A DNA stretch of 64,000 bases. It comes from Deltaproteobacteria bacterium (GTDB lineage: Bacteria > Desulfobacterota > Binatia > UBA1149 > JAJCZL01). Where the stretch lies: the NCBI GenBank assembly GCA_029262415.1, contig JAJCZL010000058.1, positions 62,001 to 126,000 of the forward strand. Reading direction: 5' to 3'. This document shows positions 1 through 8,856 of the stretch, piece by piece. The notes below the pieces were generated by a model, which ran no database searches, was not told the origin of the DNA, and worked only from the letters and a program-made list of their open reading frames with translations. Position 1 is the stretch's first letter. The number at the start of each line of letters is the position of its first letter. The translations under genes and the position numbers were made by a program.

Positions 1-445
1 TGCCGAACATTCGCTCGGCCACCGCCCCGCGGTCGGTATATTCAAGCGAGAGCACGTTGAATGAGTTCGGCGAGCCGAACGAGTGGCATAGGGTATTTGC
101 AAGCGTGATCGAGATACTGTCGGCGGCGTTCCCCCAATAGGTAGCGATCGCGCCGGGGCCGTGTTTATCGCGCAGCGCGCGAAGCTTCTGTCCTATCTCA
201 CTGGTCGCGCGCTCCCAGGGCACCGGTTCCCAGCCCGACGGACCGCGCTTTTCCGGATGTAACAAGCGGTCGGGGTCGTTTTGATAGTCGGCGACGTGCA
301 TGCCCTTGATGCAGGCGTAGCCTTGTGTGATTGGGTGCTTTGGGTCTGGACGCACCTCCACCATTCGTCCGTCTTCGACATCGACCTCGATGCCGCAGAA
401 CGGCTCGCATGCGCCGATTTTGCACGTGGTTCGATAGGTTTTCAC
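1..445 (-). CDS. Molybdopterin oxidoreductase, N-terminal part (cut by window edge)
   Basis: The first 148 codons of a molybdopterin-dependent oxidoreductase of the DMSO reductase family; the rest lies beyond base 1. The GTG start at 445 is deduced by reading the minus strand; the ORF track missed it because the frame is open at the edge. Near the start is a cysteine-rich segment (TTCKIGACEPFCGIEV), and a fourth Cys follows in GYACIKG. This is the usual place for the [4Fe-4S] site of such enzymes. The following text (RLLHPEKR, then GWEPVPWERA) is typical of the family's domain I. Cys spacing is C-x4-C-x3-C, slightly unusual. There is no Tat signal, so a cytoplasmic enzyme is likely. The substrate cannot be told. 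Confidence 0.85.
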   Translation of the reverse strand, partial: MKTYRTTCKIGACEPFCGIEVDVEDGRMVEVRPDPKHPITQGYACIKGMHVADYQNDPDRLLHPEKRGPSGWEPVPWERATSEIGQKLRALRDKHGPGAIATYWGNAADSISITLANTLCHSFGSPNSFNVLSLEYTDRGAVAERMFG

Positions 446-558
446 GCTAAGCCCTCCATCGAGTGGGCAAGCTTACACCATAGGGAGTTCTCACGGCTTG
501 AAGGGAATGGCTGTTTCGCGGCGGAGTATGGCAGTTTGTATGGCGGTACTTGAAGCGA

Positions 559-1383
559 ATGGCTGACAGCTGGACAGGCCGGGTGCTTATCTCCGTTACC
601 CGGGCGCTTTACGTGGGGCAGGCCTTCGATACCCACGTCCATACCCATCACGCGATTCAGATATCGGTTGCGCTGGACTCGCCTTTTGCTCTGCGTGAAG
701 GAGAAGATTGTGCATGGCGTAGTTACAATGCGGCGATCGTAGCGTCTAATGTTCGTCACCAGCTGGACGGACGTGGTGGACGTCATGCGCTGCTCCATAT
801 CGAGCCGGAGAGCGTTGACGGGCGGCGGATAAGCCGGGCGGCGGCGACCACGGGAATCGGAGAGTTGTCGGCCTCGGTCGTCGAGAAGGTAAGGGGCGCC
901 GTTGAGCGAGCCGAGTGCGAAGCGCCGAGCGCAGTGCGCGCGCGTGAGCTGTTCGTTGAGGTCTTCGATGCGGTAGATTTGGCGCCGCTCAGGAGATCCG
1001 CGCTTGATGACCGCATCGGCGCTGCCGTCAGGGAACTCCGTGCTGACCCGAACCGCTACGGCTCGATCCCGGCGCTTGCTGCCGGCGCGGGTCTCTCAGC
1101 AAGTCGCTTCCGGCATCTGTTCAAAGCCGAAATAGGAGTGAGTTGCCGCCGGTATCTTCTCTGGGTGCGCCTTTACAATGCCGTGCGTGAGCTCGCCGGC
1201 GGCGGATCGGTCACCGACGCTGCCCACGCGGTAGGCTTCGCCGATGCGGCGTATCTTACCCGCACCTTCCGGCGCATGTTCGGCATCGTACCGTCGGCGA
1301 TCAGCCGTTCGGTGCATCTGGTTGACGGTGACACCCAACCCGAGGTTGGTGATCATGGCCTCGACCGACGGGACGACCGCTGA
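559..1383 (+). CDS. AraC-family transcriptional regulator
   Basis: About 274 residues. The C-terminal third holds the two helix-turn-helix motifs of AraC/XylS regulators: LAAGAGLSASRFRHLFKAE, then VTDAAHAVGFADAAYLTRTF ending in FRRMFG. The N-terminal part has several His residues (DTHVHTHHAIQ) and looks like a small cupin-type sensing domain. A TTG nine bases upstream (550) is an alternative start; the ATG at 559 is preferred. It stands divergent to the molybdoenzyme gene with about 110 bases between, so it may control that gene, but no operator was identified. The inducer is unknown. Confidence 0.85.
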   Translation: MADSWTGRVLISVTRALYVGQAFDTHVHTHHAIQISVALDSPFALREGEDCAWRSYNAAIVASNVRHQLDGRGGRHALLHIEPESVDGRRISRAAATTGIGELSASVVEKVRGAVERAECEAPSAVRARELFVEVFDAVDLAPLRRSALDDRIGAAVRELRADPNRYGSIPALAAGAGLSASRFRHLFKAEIGVSCRRYLLWVRLYNAVRELAGGGSVTDAAHAVGFADAAYLTRTFRRMFGIVPSAISRSVHLVDGDTQPEVGDHGLDRRDDR

Positions 1384-1438
1384 TACCGACGCCGACGCGA
1401 ACGGTATCGACAAAACCGCCGGGTTTCGGCTTTCGTCA

Positions 1439-2293
1439 TCAGACCGGATCGACGTCTCGGGTCCGATCGAGATCGGGTGAGCCCGGCGGGAGCAACGTGT
1501 TCCCGTAGCGCCCGACTTGGGCGTGCTCGTAGGCCTTCGCGCACTTCAGGAACGCGTAGTAGCCGGCGTTGACGGATGTGACGAACCCCGCCCAGCCGTT
1601 CAGGAAATTGCGGTGCAGGAAGAACATGCGCAGAAAGTACAGCGGCGGATAGAACAACATCGCAAAAGGCGACGAGCTCTTGCCTCTCTGCAAGCGCTCG
1701 GCAACCAATCCAGTCGAATATTTGTTGAACTTTTCGGCGCGTCTGTGGATGTCGACGTCGCCAAAATGGTAAAAGCGATTGCGCAGTTTCAGCTTTGTGC
1801 CGCCGGGTATGATCGGCTCCGAGTGCACCGGCATGTCCTTGAGTCGCCCCTTCGTCTTGTCAAAGAGCCGTAGAAAATAAGTGAGATGCATACCCGGGTG
1901 GGCCATGCGCCAGTACATCAACTCTTGGCGCCGCATCTCATATCCGTCGGCTTTGGGACCGGCGCGCATGACGTCCTGGATCTCTTCGGCAAGTTCGGGC
2001 GTGAGCATCTCGTCCGCGTCGAGCAGCAGCACCCAGCGATGCTTGGTCATCTCCATCGCCAGCTGTTTTTGCTTGCCGTAACCGAGGAAACTGTGCTGAT
2101 GGAATACGCAACCGTAGCGTTCGGCGATTTGCGCGCACGCGTCGGTACTGAACGAGTCGAGAATCAAGATCTCGTCGGCCCACTTCACGCTTTCCAGGCA
2201 AGCCGACAGCGTGTCCGCGTTGTTAAACGTCGTGATGAACACCGACAGCGGCTCGGCTGTCGCTACAGAGTTGCTTGATATTTCTTTTGCCAT
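1439..2293 (-). CDS. Family 2 glycosyltransferase, WaaE/KdtX-like
   Basis: A GT-A fold glycosyltransferase of about 284 residues. It opens with SVFITTFNNADTLSACLESV, then a metal and nucleotide-sugar binding acidic motif (LLLDADEML) and the ILDSFSTD segment typical of the LPS core glucosyltransferase group WaaE/KdtX. A hydrophobic C-terminal stretch (FYPPLYFLRMFFLHR) suggests membrane association. The ATG at 2293 overlaps the 3' end of asnB by about 31 bases; a GTG at 2317 is also possible. Co-orientation with asnB and closeness to the CDP-glycerol-transferase-like gene point to surface polysaccharide assembly. Donor and acceptor are unknown. Confidence 0.85.
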   Translation of the reverse strand: MAKEISSNSVATAEPLSVFITTFNNADTLSACLESVKWADEILILDSFSTDACAQIAERYGCVFHQHSFLGYGKQKQLAMEMTKHRWVLLLDADEMLTPELAEEIQDVMRAGPKADGYEMRRQELMYWRMAHPGMHLTYFLRLFDKTKGRLKDMPVHSEPIIPGGTKLKLRNRFYHFGDVDIHRRAEKFNKYSTGLVAERLQRGKSSSPFAMLFYPPLYFLRMFFLHRNFLNGWAGFVTSVNAGYYAFLKCAKAYEHAQVGRYGNTLLPPGSPDLDRTRDVDPV

Positions 2294-4170
2294 GCTCCGA
2301 ACATCGCGAACGGCCACGCGAACTCAAGCCCGCGTTTGCTGTCGAGCAGTAACGCGCGCACACGATCGCGGTCCATCCAAGGCTCGATGCCCTCCGGGAC
2401 AAGAATCTCTTCGAGGCGCCCGCGCGACAGGCCGCGGAACCACTTTGTCATTGGTACCTGGAACCCGTGCTTCTTGCGATTGGCGAAACCCGGACCCATA
2501 CGCCGCGATAAGAGCTCGCGAAGCAGCGCCTTCGTGGTGCCGCCGTCTACGCGCATCGCCGGTGGAATTCTTGCGGCCAGTGCGATGGCGTCGAGATCGA
2601 GAAACGGCACCCGTACTTCCAACGACACACCCATGCTTGCACGGTCGGTCTTGGTCATGAGTTGCTCGGGCAAGTAGGCCGCCAAATCGAGACCTTGCAG
2701 GCGATCAAGAATGGATGCGCCCGCGGGTAACTGCTCGGCCAGCTCGCGCCACCAGCCGGGCGCGCCGGGTTGCGCACGGCTATATTCGCGCCCGCGCAAC
2801 ACCGCTGCGAACGAACTCTTGTAAAGCGACTGACGATGCGCCCACGGCAACGTGCACATCACGGCATCGTAACGGTCAACCAACCCGCGCGATGCCTGCT
2901 CGAGGGCGCCGCGACGCTTCCATGACGGTCTTATCGCAGCCACGCTACCGATGAGTTGCGTTCGAACCGCGCGCGGAATCCGATCCACCCACGCCATCTG
3001 GCGCTGGCGCAGGTAACGGCGATAACCCGCGTGGGTCTCGTCGCCGCCGTCTCCCGAAAGCGCAACGGTAACATGCTCGCGCGCGAGCGCGCTGACCATC
3101 AGCATCGGCAAACCCGCCGGATCGCAAAACGGCTCGTCGAACGGCTCGACCAACCGCGACACCATTTCGAGATCGTTCATGCCCATGACCAACTCGTGAT
3201 GGTCGGTAGAGTACCGATCGGCAACCGCGCGCGCATAGGGCAGTTCGTTGTACTTCTTCTCCTCAAATCCCACGCTGAACGTGCTTACCGGCTCAGAGGA
3301 GATTTCGGACAGGTAGGAAACGATCAAGCTCGAATCGGTTCCGCCCGACAAGAACGCCCCAAGGGGAACATCGCTTACCGTCTGGCGTTTCACCGCGGTG
3401 CGCAACGTCGCGTCGAGTTCGTCGAGAAGCTGCGCACGATCGCTGTGCGACTCTTCAACGCGGCCGAACGGTACTTGCCAGTAACGTTCGGCCGCAGGCA
3501 GTTCGTGGGTCGCGTCGGGCCCGAGATCAAACTCGATGCGATGCGCAGCCTCTAGTTTGCGCATACCTTTCCAGATCGCCCACGGCGCAGGCACGTAGCT
3601 ATGGTGAAAATAGAGATCGAGAGCCTCTGGATCCACGCGCCGCTCTACCCGCGGATCGGCGATGATCGCCTTGGCCTCGCTGGCCAAATACAGAGTGCCG
3701 TTCCAGATGCCGTAACAAAGAGGTTTGACGCCGCAATGGTCGCGCGCGGCGAACACCCGCCGCTCCTCGGCGTCCCACACGGCGAATGCGAAAATCCCGT
3801 TCAGATGATCAACGCAACTCTCGCCCCATTGCATAAACGCGGCCAGCAAGACCTCGGTATCGCCACGCGTGCGAAACGCGGATCCGTTACTCTCGAGTTC
3901 GTCGCGAAGCTCCCGGTAGTTGTAGATCTCGCCGTTGTAGACCAGATGGAAACGTCCGTCGGGCGAGGCGATTGGTTGGCGCGCGCCGGCTAGATCGATC
4001 ACGCTGAGTCGCCGATGCATGAGCGCGATGCGGCCCGCCGCATCGATCCAGGTTTCTCCGGCATCCGGACCTCGCGATCGCAGTGTGTCGCGCAGCCGGT
4101 CGAGCTCGCTTGGCCGGTGCGGAAGCGGTCGGTCCTCGTTCACCGAGGCCATCATGAGGAACCCGCACAC
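2263..4170 (-). CDS. asnB: Asparagine synthase (glutamine-hydrolysing), AsnB type
   Basis: A 635-residue enzyme of normal family length. A GTG start puts Cys at position 2 (MCGF), the N-terminal nucleophile of the class II glutaminase domain. Glutaminase motifs follow (LMHRRLSVIDL, YNGEIYNYRELR), then the synthetase domain with its PP-loop SGGTDSS and the SGDGGDETHAGY segment. The family turns aspartate, glutamine and ATP into asparagine. Copies beside glycosyltransferases often amidate sugars or surface-polymer precursors instead, and this one overlaps a glycosyltransferase gene, so that alternative is open. The family call is secure; the substrate is inferred. Confidence 0.93.
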   Translation of the reverse strand: MCGFLMMASVNEDRPLPHRPSELDRLRDTLRSRGPDAGETWIDAAGRIALMHRRLSVIDLAGARQPIASPDGRFHLVYNGEIYNYRELRDELESNGSAFRTRGDTEVLLAAFMQWGESCVDHLNGIFAFAVWDAEERRVFAARDHCGVKPLCYGIWNGTLYLASEAKAIIADPRVERRVDPEALDLYFHHSYVPAPWAIWKGMRKLEAAHRIEFDLGPDATHELPAAERYWQVPFGRVEESHSDRAQLLDELDATLRTAVKRQTVSDVPLGAFLSGGTDSSLIVSYLSEISSEPVSTFSVGFEEKKYNELPYARAVADRYSTDHHELVMGMNDLEMVSRLVEPFDEPFCDPAGLPMLMVSALAREHVTVALSGDGGDETHAGYRRYLRQRQMAWVDRIPRAVRTQLIGSVAAIRPSWKRRGALEQASRGLVDRYDAVMCTLPWAHRQSLYKSSFAAVLRGREYSRAQPGAPGWWRELAEQLPAGASILDRLQGLDLAAYLPEQLMTKTDRASMGVSLEVRVPFLDLDAIALAARIPPAMRVDGGTTKALLRELLSRRMGPGFANRKKHGFQVPMTKWFRGLSRGRLEEILVPEGIEPWMDRDRVRALLLDSKRGLEFAWPFAMFGAWQKKYQATL

Positions 4171-4253
4171 GGACGACGGTTAATCGTAGGCGGCGGCGCG
4201 GTCAACCAACCGACGTGCGTGCGGAGAACGAATCAATGTAATATGGGCCGGTC

Positions 4254-5348
4254 ATGAGCAGTGTGAGCCTAGGCGGGCAGGGCCGGGGAGATGCCTACTT
4301 TGGAGCCGGGGAGCCTCGGCGCTACTTACTTTACGCTTCGGAAGTCTACGCGCTGGCCATTCTTCGGCCTCTGCAAGCGGCGATTCGAGCGCGTGGCGGA
4401 CAGGCCGCGTGGTTCTTCGACGGACCCGGCGCCGAATACCTGCGCGATGACGAACAGCTGCTCGACACGGTGCGCGACGTGGCAGCGTTGGCACCGCACG
4501 CGGTTCTAGTGCCCGGCAACCGCGTACCTACGTTCTTCCCGGGGTTAAAAGTAGAAATTTTTCACGGCTTCAGCGTCGGTAAGCGTAGCCGATCGAAGGG
4601 ACATTTCCGGATTCGCGGTGCGTTCGACCTGTATTGCACGCAAGGGCCCGACACCACCGGGCCGTTCGAAGAGCTAGCCAAGGAACACGGCTATTTCGAA
4701 GTCGAGGAGACCGGCTGGCCGAAAATGGATCCGTTGTTTCGCAACGGTCCGGATGCCTACATCCAAGACTCGCGCCCGGTGGTGCTACTTACTTCGACCT
4801 TTACCGAATCACTAAGCGCTGCAAGGCCGCTGTTTGATACCGTGCGTGCGCTTGCTTCTAAGAGACATTGGCGGTGGCTGGCGAGCTTTCATCCAAAACT
4901 CGATCCGAGCACGATCGCGCTTTATCGCCGGCTGCCCAGCGAAGACTTGGAGTACGTTGAAACAGATGACGTGATTCCGCTACTCAAAGCGGCCGATGTG
5001 ATGGTTTCGGACACATCCTCGGTTGCATCGGAATTCCTGTTGCAGAACCGGCCGGTGGTCACGTTCCGGTGCAGGCAACCGGAGCCTCACTTACTCGATG
5101 TCAGCGACCCGAACCAGCTGGAAGCGGCGATCTCGCAGGCGCTGTCGCGGCCGTACGACCTGATGCAGCGCGTGCAGGCCTACGCCGATCGTATCCATCC
5201 GTGCCGCGACGGGCGATCCAGCGAGCGCGTGCTCGACGCCGTCGATGCCGCCTTGGCGCGTGGCCGCGATCATCTCAAGCCCAAGCCGCGCAACCTGTGG
5301 CGCAGCCTGCAGATGCGCCGGCGGTTGTCGTACTACAAGCCGCGGTAA
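4254..5348 (+). CDS. CDP-glycerol glycerophosphotransferase-like protein
   Basis: A 364-residue protein resembling the C-terminal catalytic part of CDP-glycerol:poly(glycerophosphate) transferases (TagB/TagF group). Visible signs are VEIFHGFSVGKR, the FDLYCTQGPDTTGPFEEL segment, TGWPKMDPLF, and a late ADVMVSDTSSVASEFLLQNRP nucleotide-binding motif. Gram-negative relatives transfer glycerol phosphate or similar units onto capsules and LPS. It is divergent from asnB with about 80 bases between, so both may be controlled from that gap. The large TagF N-terminal glycosyltransferase part is absent, so this is the short form. Confidence 0.82.
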   Translation: MSSVSLGGQGRGDAYFGAGEPRRYLLYASEVYALAILRPLQAAIRARGGQAAWFFDGPGAEYLRDDEQLLDTVRDVAALAPHAVLVPGNRVPTFFPGLKVEIFHGFSVGKRSRSKGHFRIRGAFDLYCTQGPDTTGPFEELAKEHGYFEVEETGWPKMDPLFRNGPDAYIQDSRPVVLLTSTFTESLSAARPLFDTVRALASKRHWRWLASFHPKLDPSTIALYRRLPSEDLEYVETDDVIPLLKAADVMVSDTSSVASEFLLQNRPVVTFRCRQPEPHLLDVSDPNQLEAAISQALSRPYDLMQRVQAYADRIHPCRDGRSSERVLDAVDAALARGRDHLKPKPRNLWRSLQMRRRLSYYKPR

Positions 5349-5421
5349 GCCAGTCACCAAACCGAGGAGCGGACGTGAAGGAATCAATCGAACAACTAGA
5401 CGAACGGATCGCGTGTTCGGG

Positions 5422-6987
5422 TCAAAGACACAACGGACAATCAAGTGTCTTCGCAGGGTCTAGGGCTGCTTGGAGACCTAACAGCGCATCGCTGGCGGTT
5501 ACCAGCGCATTACCATCGGCGTCACAGACACACAACGCACACTGACGAGCGCCTACAGCACTTAGCAACGTCTGCATGGCATCGCCGGCATTGATCGAAC
5601 GATCGCCGTTGCTATCACCGCAAGTGGGATCGATCAGGAAACGGCGACCGTATACATCAACGTCCATCATGTCAGCCTGACCAACATCCCAAACCACCAC
5701 CACATTACCGAATTGATCGCCGGCACTGTCGATTCTCCCTACGAACCCCTCCGCGATCGTGTTTAGCTGGAACTCCGTTCCTACTGCGCCACCGCTGTTG
5801 TCAAAAAGCCGTACCCTCCCCGATACAAGGTCACCCTCTCCGAACCGAGCCGGAACTTCGGGTTCGTTCCGCCAGGCGACAAGAAAGCCGTCGTTGTGCA
5901 CACGGCTTATCGTAGGTTCAACCTGGCTGCTGGTCGTATAAGAGTTCACTTGGAACTCCGACCCTATATGGGTGCCATCACTCGAAACCATCTGCCCGAA
6001 AAGTCCCTGGGAGTCGCCGTCCTGACCAAGACTCTCCCAGACCACCACGAATCGATCAGCGCCTATCGCCTCTATGCTGGGGCCTCCCTGACGTCCCGTC
6101 GTATAGGTGTTGATCACGAACTCCGACCCGAGAAGCTCTCCGGTCTTCATGAACCTACGGCCGACAACGGCGTCTCCGCTACCGTCTTGGCCGAGCGCCT
6201 GGTACACAGCGATCCATTCATCAAACGCGGTTACGGCGATGTCGGGCCATATGGGGAGACCGACAACCGACTCGACAAGGGGAAACTCCTGGCCTTGTGC
6301 GATACCATCTGCTGAATAATGCCTCGCCATCGGAACCCTTCGGGCTTCAAACGGCACCGGCTCGAAGTACCAAGCGAGTACTACGTCGCCGTTGGGGGCT
6401 GAACGAGCCAGAAGTTTCCTTACGTCAATCTCCTCGCCCTCATAATTAGTTGGAGTTAGGATCGAGAAGTCCGGTTCTATGGGCGCACCTTCGTCGTCTA
6501 GGATACGCCCGAACAGGAGCCTCGATCCACGAGGGTCTAGGATCACCTTTTGCGTCCACACAACAAAGTGCTGCGAGAAGTTCCGTACGGCCAGAGCGGG
6601 CGAATTTAGGCTCAGCTGAGTGGGGCCAACGACGAATTCTCCGCCAACCGGGCGGCCATTCGGATCTAGCTTCGTCGTGATTATTGTTTGGCTAGGTAGG
6701 CCCGGCCCGGGGTCTGGATGAAAACCAATCCAGGCCGCCAGAAAGCCGCCGGAGTCATCAGCGACTACCCGCGGCCAATACTGCGAGCTAATCGTGTAAG
6801 TGTTTATGCGGAACTCGTCGGTGTCGGGAACTGCCTGGGCAACAGCGTACTCCGGGGCGCATACGCACCAGGAGACGAGCACGGCCAAGCCTGCGGTGTA
6901 GAGCCAACGTGTCGGCCGCCCCCAACACCTTCTTCCCAATCCTACGAGCACGCTAGCGTGCTCGTGTGCGCGACAACCCCTGTGCAT
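5422..6987 (-). CDS. Secreted seven-repeat (beta-propeller-like) protein with dockerin-like tail
   Basis: An exported protein of about 521 residues. The hydrophobic stretch AGLAVLVSWCVC ending near AVAQA looks like a signal peptide. The body has seven repeats of about 55-65 residues, each opening with a variant of EF-x-x-NTYTT and holding a strand such as DRFVVVWESLGQDGD. Seven such units suggest a seven-bladed propeller. The C-terminus carries two calcium-loop-like units (GDSNGDRSINAGD and CDADGNALVTASD) with paired cysteines, like dockerin type I repeats. Start is uncertain: TTG 7023, ATG 6987, or TTG 6939, which would place the first codons right at the signal peptide. No function is known. 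Confidence 0.75.
   Translation of the reverse strand: MHRGCRAHEHASVLVGLGRRCWGRPTRWLYTAGLAVLVSWCVCAPEYAVAQAVPDTDEFRINTYTISSQYWPRVVADDSGGFLAAWIGFHPDPGPGLPSQTIITTKLDPNGRPVGGEFVVGPTQLSLNSPALAVRNFSQHFVVWTQKVILDPRGSRLLFGRILDDEGAPIEPDFSILTPTNYEGEEIDVRKLLARSAPNGDVVLAWYFEPVPFEARRVPMARHYSADGIAQGQEFPLVESVVGLPIWPDIAVTAFDEWIAVYQALGQDGSGDAVVGRRFMKTGELLGSEFVINTYTTGRQGGPSIEAIGADRFVVVWESLGQDGDSQGLFGQMVSSDGTHIGSEFQVNSYTTSSQVEPTISRVHNDGFLVAWRNEPEVPARFGEGDLVSGRVRLFDNSGGAVGTEFQLNTIAEGFVGRIDSAGDQFGNVVVVWDVGQADMMDVDVYGRRFLIDPTCGDSNGDRSINAGDAMQTLLSAVGARQCALCVCDADGNALVTASDALLGLQAALDPAKTLDCPLCL
6944..6965. repeat. 22-bp perfect palindrome near the start of the propeller gene
   Basis: The bases ACGAGCACGC-TAGCGTGCTCGT read identically on both strands for 22 positions. 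The palindrome lies within the first codons of the seven-repeat protein if ATG 6987 is the start, or five bases upstream if TTG 6939 is used. It could be an operator for a dimeric regulator or an mRNA hairpin covering the start. Confidence 0.6.
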
Positions 6988-7182
6988 CCGAACCCGACCC
7001 CACCACCCTATCAGCTTTCCCAACGGGCCGGGCAGAACCGCCCTGGGTTTCCCAAAGGCCCGTCGTTGCCGGAATCCGGCGGACCGCTAAGACGCGGATC
7101 GATCGAGATCCGGTTAGTGGCTGCTGTAGCGATAGCGCGGATGCTTCCGTGCATTCTCAGCAGTGTCGACATCAGGCGCGCG

Positions 7183-8016
7183 ATGGATATACCATTGCGC
7201 ACCGTGAGCCGAACAACCGAACGTTTACGCCTGCGCCAGGCCGTGATAGCCGCACACGACCTCGAGAACTCACTTGCCGACCTGCGTGCAGTACTCGATC
7301 TCCCCGAACCCTTCAACGACCCCGGTGTTGCAACCTTCGGGCTGGGAAACGGAGTGATGCCGGTTGGCGACACCTTTCTCGAAGTCGTGTCGCCCGCGCG
7401 CGAGAACACGACCGCAGGCCGCTTCTTGCAGCGACAAGGCGGTGACTCCGGCTACATGGTGATAGTCCAGGCCGAAGATCTCGAGCAAGAACGAGCCCGT
7501 CTCGAGAGCCTCGGCGTACGCATCGTCTGGCAGATCTCTCTCGACAATATCGCCACCTTACACCTGCATCCAGCCGACGTCGGCGGTGCGATCGTATCGA
7601 TCGATGCAGCCGAGCCTCCGCAATCGTGGGCCTGGGCCGGAGCGGCGTGGGAGTCGAAACCCCGCTCGCGCTTTGTCAGCGAGATCACCGGGGTCGAGAT
7701 CCACTGTGCGGACCCAATCGAGACCCAGCGACGCTGGTGCGAGGTCTTGGACGCCGAACCCGCAAGCGCCGGCTCCGGCAAGACCGCGGGCTGGAGACCG
7801 AGTAGCGACGATCAACCGCAAGATTCTTACGCGATCGCGCTCTCGCGGGGAACCATCCGTTTCACCACACCGCGCAAACCCGGCCGCGAAGGACTACGAA
7901 CGATTCGCTTCGCCGCAGTCGACGCACAGGCAGCTCTCGGCGTCGCGCGCGAGCGCGGACTGCCTTGCGGCGATGGGGCGGTCGAGGTCTGCGGCGTACG
8001 CCTCCTGCTGCGCTGA
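7183..8016 (+). CDS. VOC-superfamily (glyoxalase-like) protein, double domain
   Basis: About 277 residues. The first half begins with RQAVIAAHDLENSLADLRAVLDL, the opening strand and helix of a vicinal-oxygen-chelate module. It continues with GNGVMPVGDTFLEVVSP, a strand ending in a likely metal-binding Glu. A second, weaker module starts around SEITGVEIHCADPIETQRRW. The ORF track runs upstream to 6718, but that stretch is antisense to the propeller gene and shows no domain, so ATG 7183 (or GTG 7204) is chosen. VOC enzymes include lyases, isomerases and dioxygenases; the reaction here is unknown. Confidence 0.8.
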   Translation: MDIPLRTVSRTTERLRLRQAVIAAHDLENSLADLRAVLDLPEPFNDPGVATFGLGNGVMPVGDTFLEVVSPARENTTAGRFLQRQGGDSGYMVIVQAEDLEQERARLESLGVRIVWQISLDNIATLHLHPADVGGAIVSIDAAEPPQSWAWAGAAWESKPRSRFVSEITGVEIHCADPIETQRRWCEVLDAEPASAGSGKTAGWRPSSDDQPQDSYAIALSRGTIRFTTPRKPGREGLRTIRFAAVDAQAALGVARERGLPCGDGAVEVCGVRLLLR

Positions 8017-8106
8017 ACCGGGCAAGCGCCGGCTCTGGGATTCACCACCGTTGTGTGACAGTTTTCGCGACTGGACAACGCATTGCCTCTCGATCCCAGT
8101 CACGCC

Positions 8107-8847
8107 ATGGCGGCCGACGCCGTCTTCGCATTGTTCGCGCTGTTCGTTGCGATCGCACTCACCACTGATGCAACGATCGGTTTCGGCAGCATGCTCATCG
8201 CCGTTACGCTCGGCGCGCACCTGTATCCCGTCGCGACACTGCTGCCGGTCCTGGTCTGTCAGAGCGTCATGCTCACGATGTACATGGTGGTAAGCAACCG
8301 CCACCTTGTTGCCTGGCGCGTACTACTGACACGGGTGCTACCCGGAATGTTCGCCGGCATGGCTCTAGGTTACGTAGTTTTCAGCAATGCCGACGACGAA
8401 GCCCTCAGGCTGTTCCTGGGTATTTTCGTCACCGGCGTAGCCTCGGTCGACCTTTTTCGCTTCATCCGGCAGAGCGGCGAACCACAGGCGCCGATGACAA
8501 CGTCGAGGTTTTCAGCCACCACACTGGCCGCCGGAATCGTCCACGGGATTACCGCCACCGGCGGTCCCATTCTGGTATACGGCATGGGCCGCTTCGGTCT
8601 CAGCAAGGGCGAGTTTCGCAGCACGCTGGCGGCGGTATGGTTGACGCTAAACAGCACTTGGGTGCTGGTGTTCCTGAGCAACGGACGCTTGGGGTCGTTC
8701 AATGCGCCATTCGTCGCCGCGCTGGTCCCCGTCCTGGTTGGATCGATCCTAGCCGGCAACTACCTGCACGGACGCTTAGACGAGCGCGCGTTCCGCATTG
8801 TCATGCTGGTGATGCTGCTGCTCGCCGGACTCGCGTTGATGATCTAA
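8107..8847 (+). CDS. TauE/SafE-family membrane permease
   Basis: A 246-residue polytopic inner-membrane protein with about seven or eight hydrophobic segments in two related halves, as in the TauE/SafE (DUF81) family. Each half has a glycine-rich loop: TTDATIGFGSMLIAVTLG in the first, GIVHGITATGGPILVYG in the second. Family members move sulfonates, sulfite or other organic anions, often for export. ATG 8107 was chosen because the first membrane segment starts right after it; TTG 8083 is possible. It may be read with the VOC gene 90 bases upstream. The substrate is unknown. Confidence 0.85.
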   Translation: MAADAVFALFALFVAIALTTDATIGFGSMLIAVTLGAHLYPVATLLPVLVCQSVMLTMYMVVSNRHLVAWRVLLTRVLPGMFAGMALGYVVFSNADDEALRLFLGIFVTGVASVDLFRFIRQSGEPQAPMTTSRFSATTLAAGIVHGITATGGPILVYGMGRFGLSKGEFRSTLAAVWLTLNSTWVLVFLSNGRLGSFNAPFVAALVPVLVGSILAGNYLHGRLDERAFRIVMLVMLLLAGLALMI

Positions 8848-8856
8848 GCATCCAAG

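Noticed and set aside
2956-3993. Plus-strand ORFs opposite asnB
   Set aside because: asnB has full-length domain support; the opposite frames have none.
6718-7182. N-terminal extension of the VOC ORF
   Set aside because: It runs antisense to the secreted propeller protein, which has clear repeats and a signal peptide, and shows no domain of its own.
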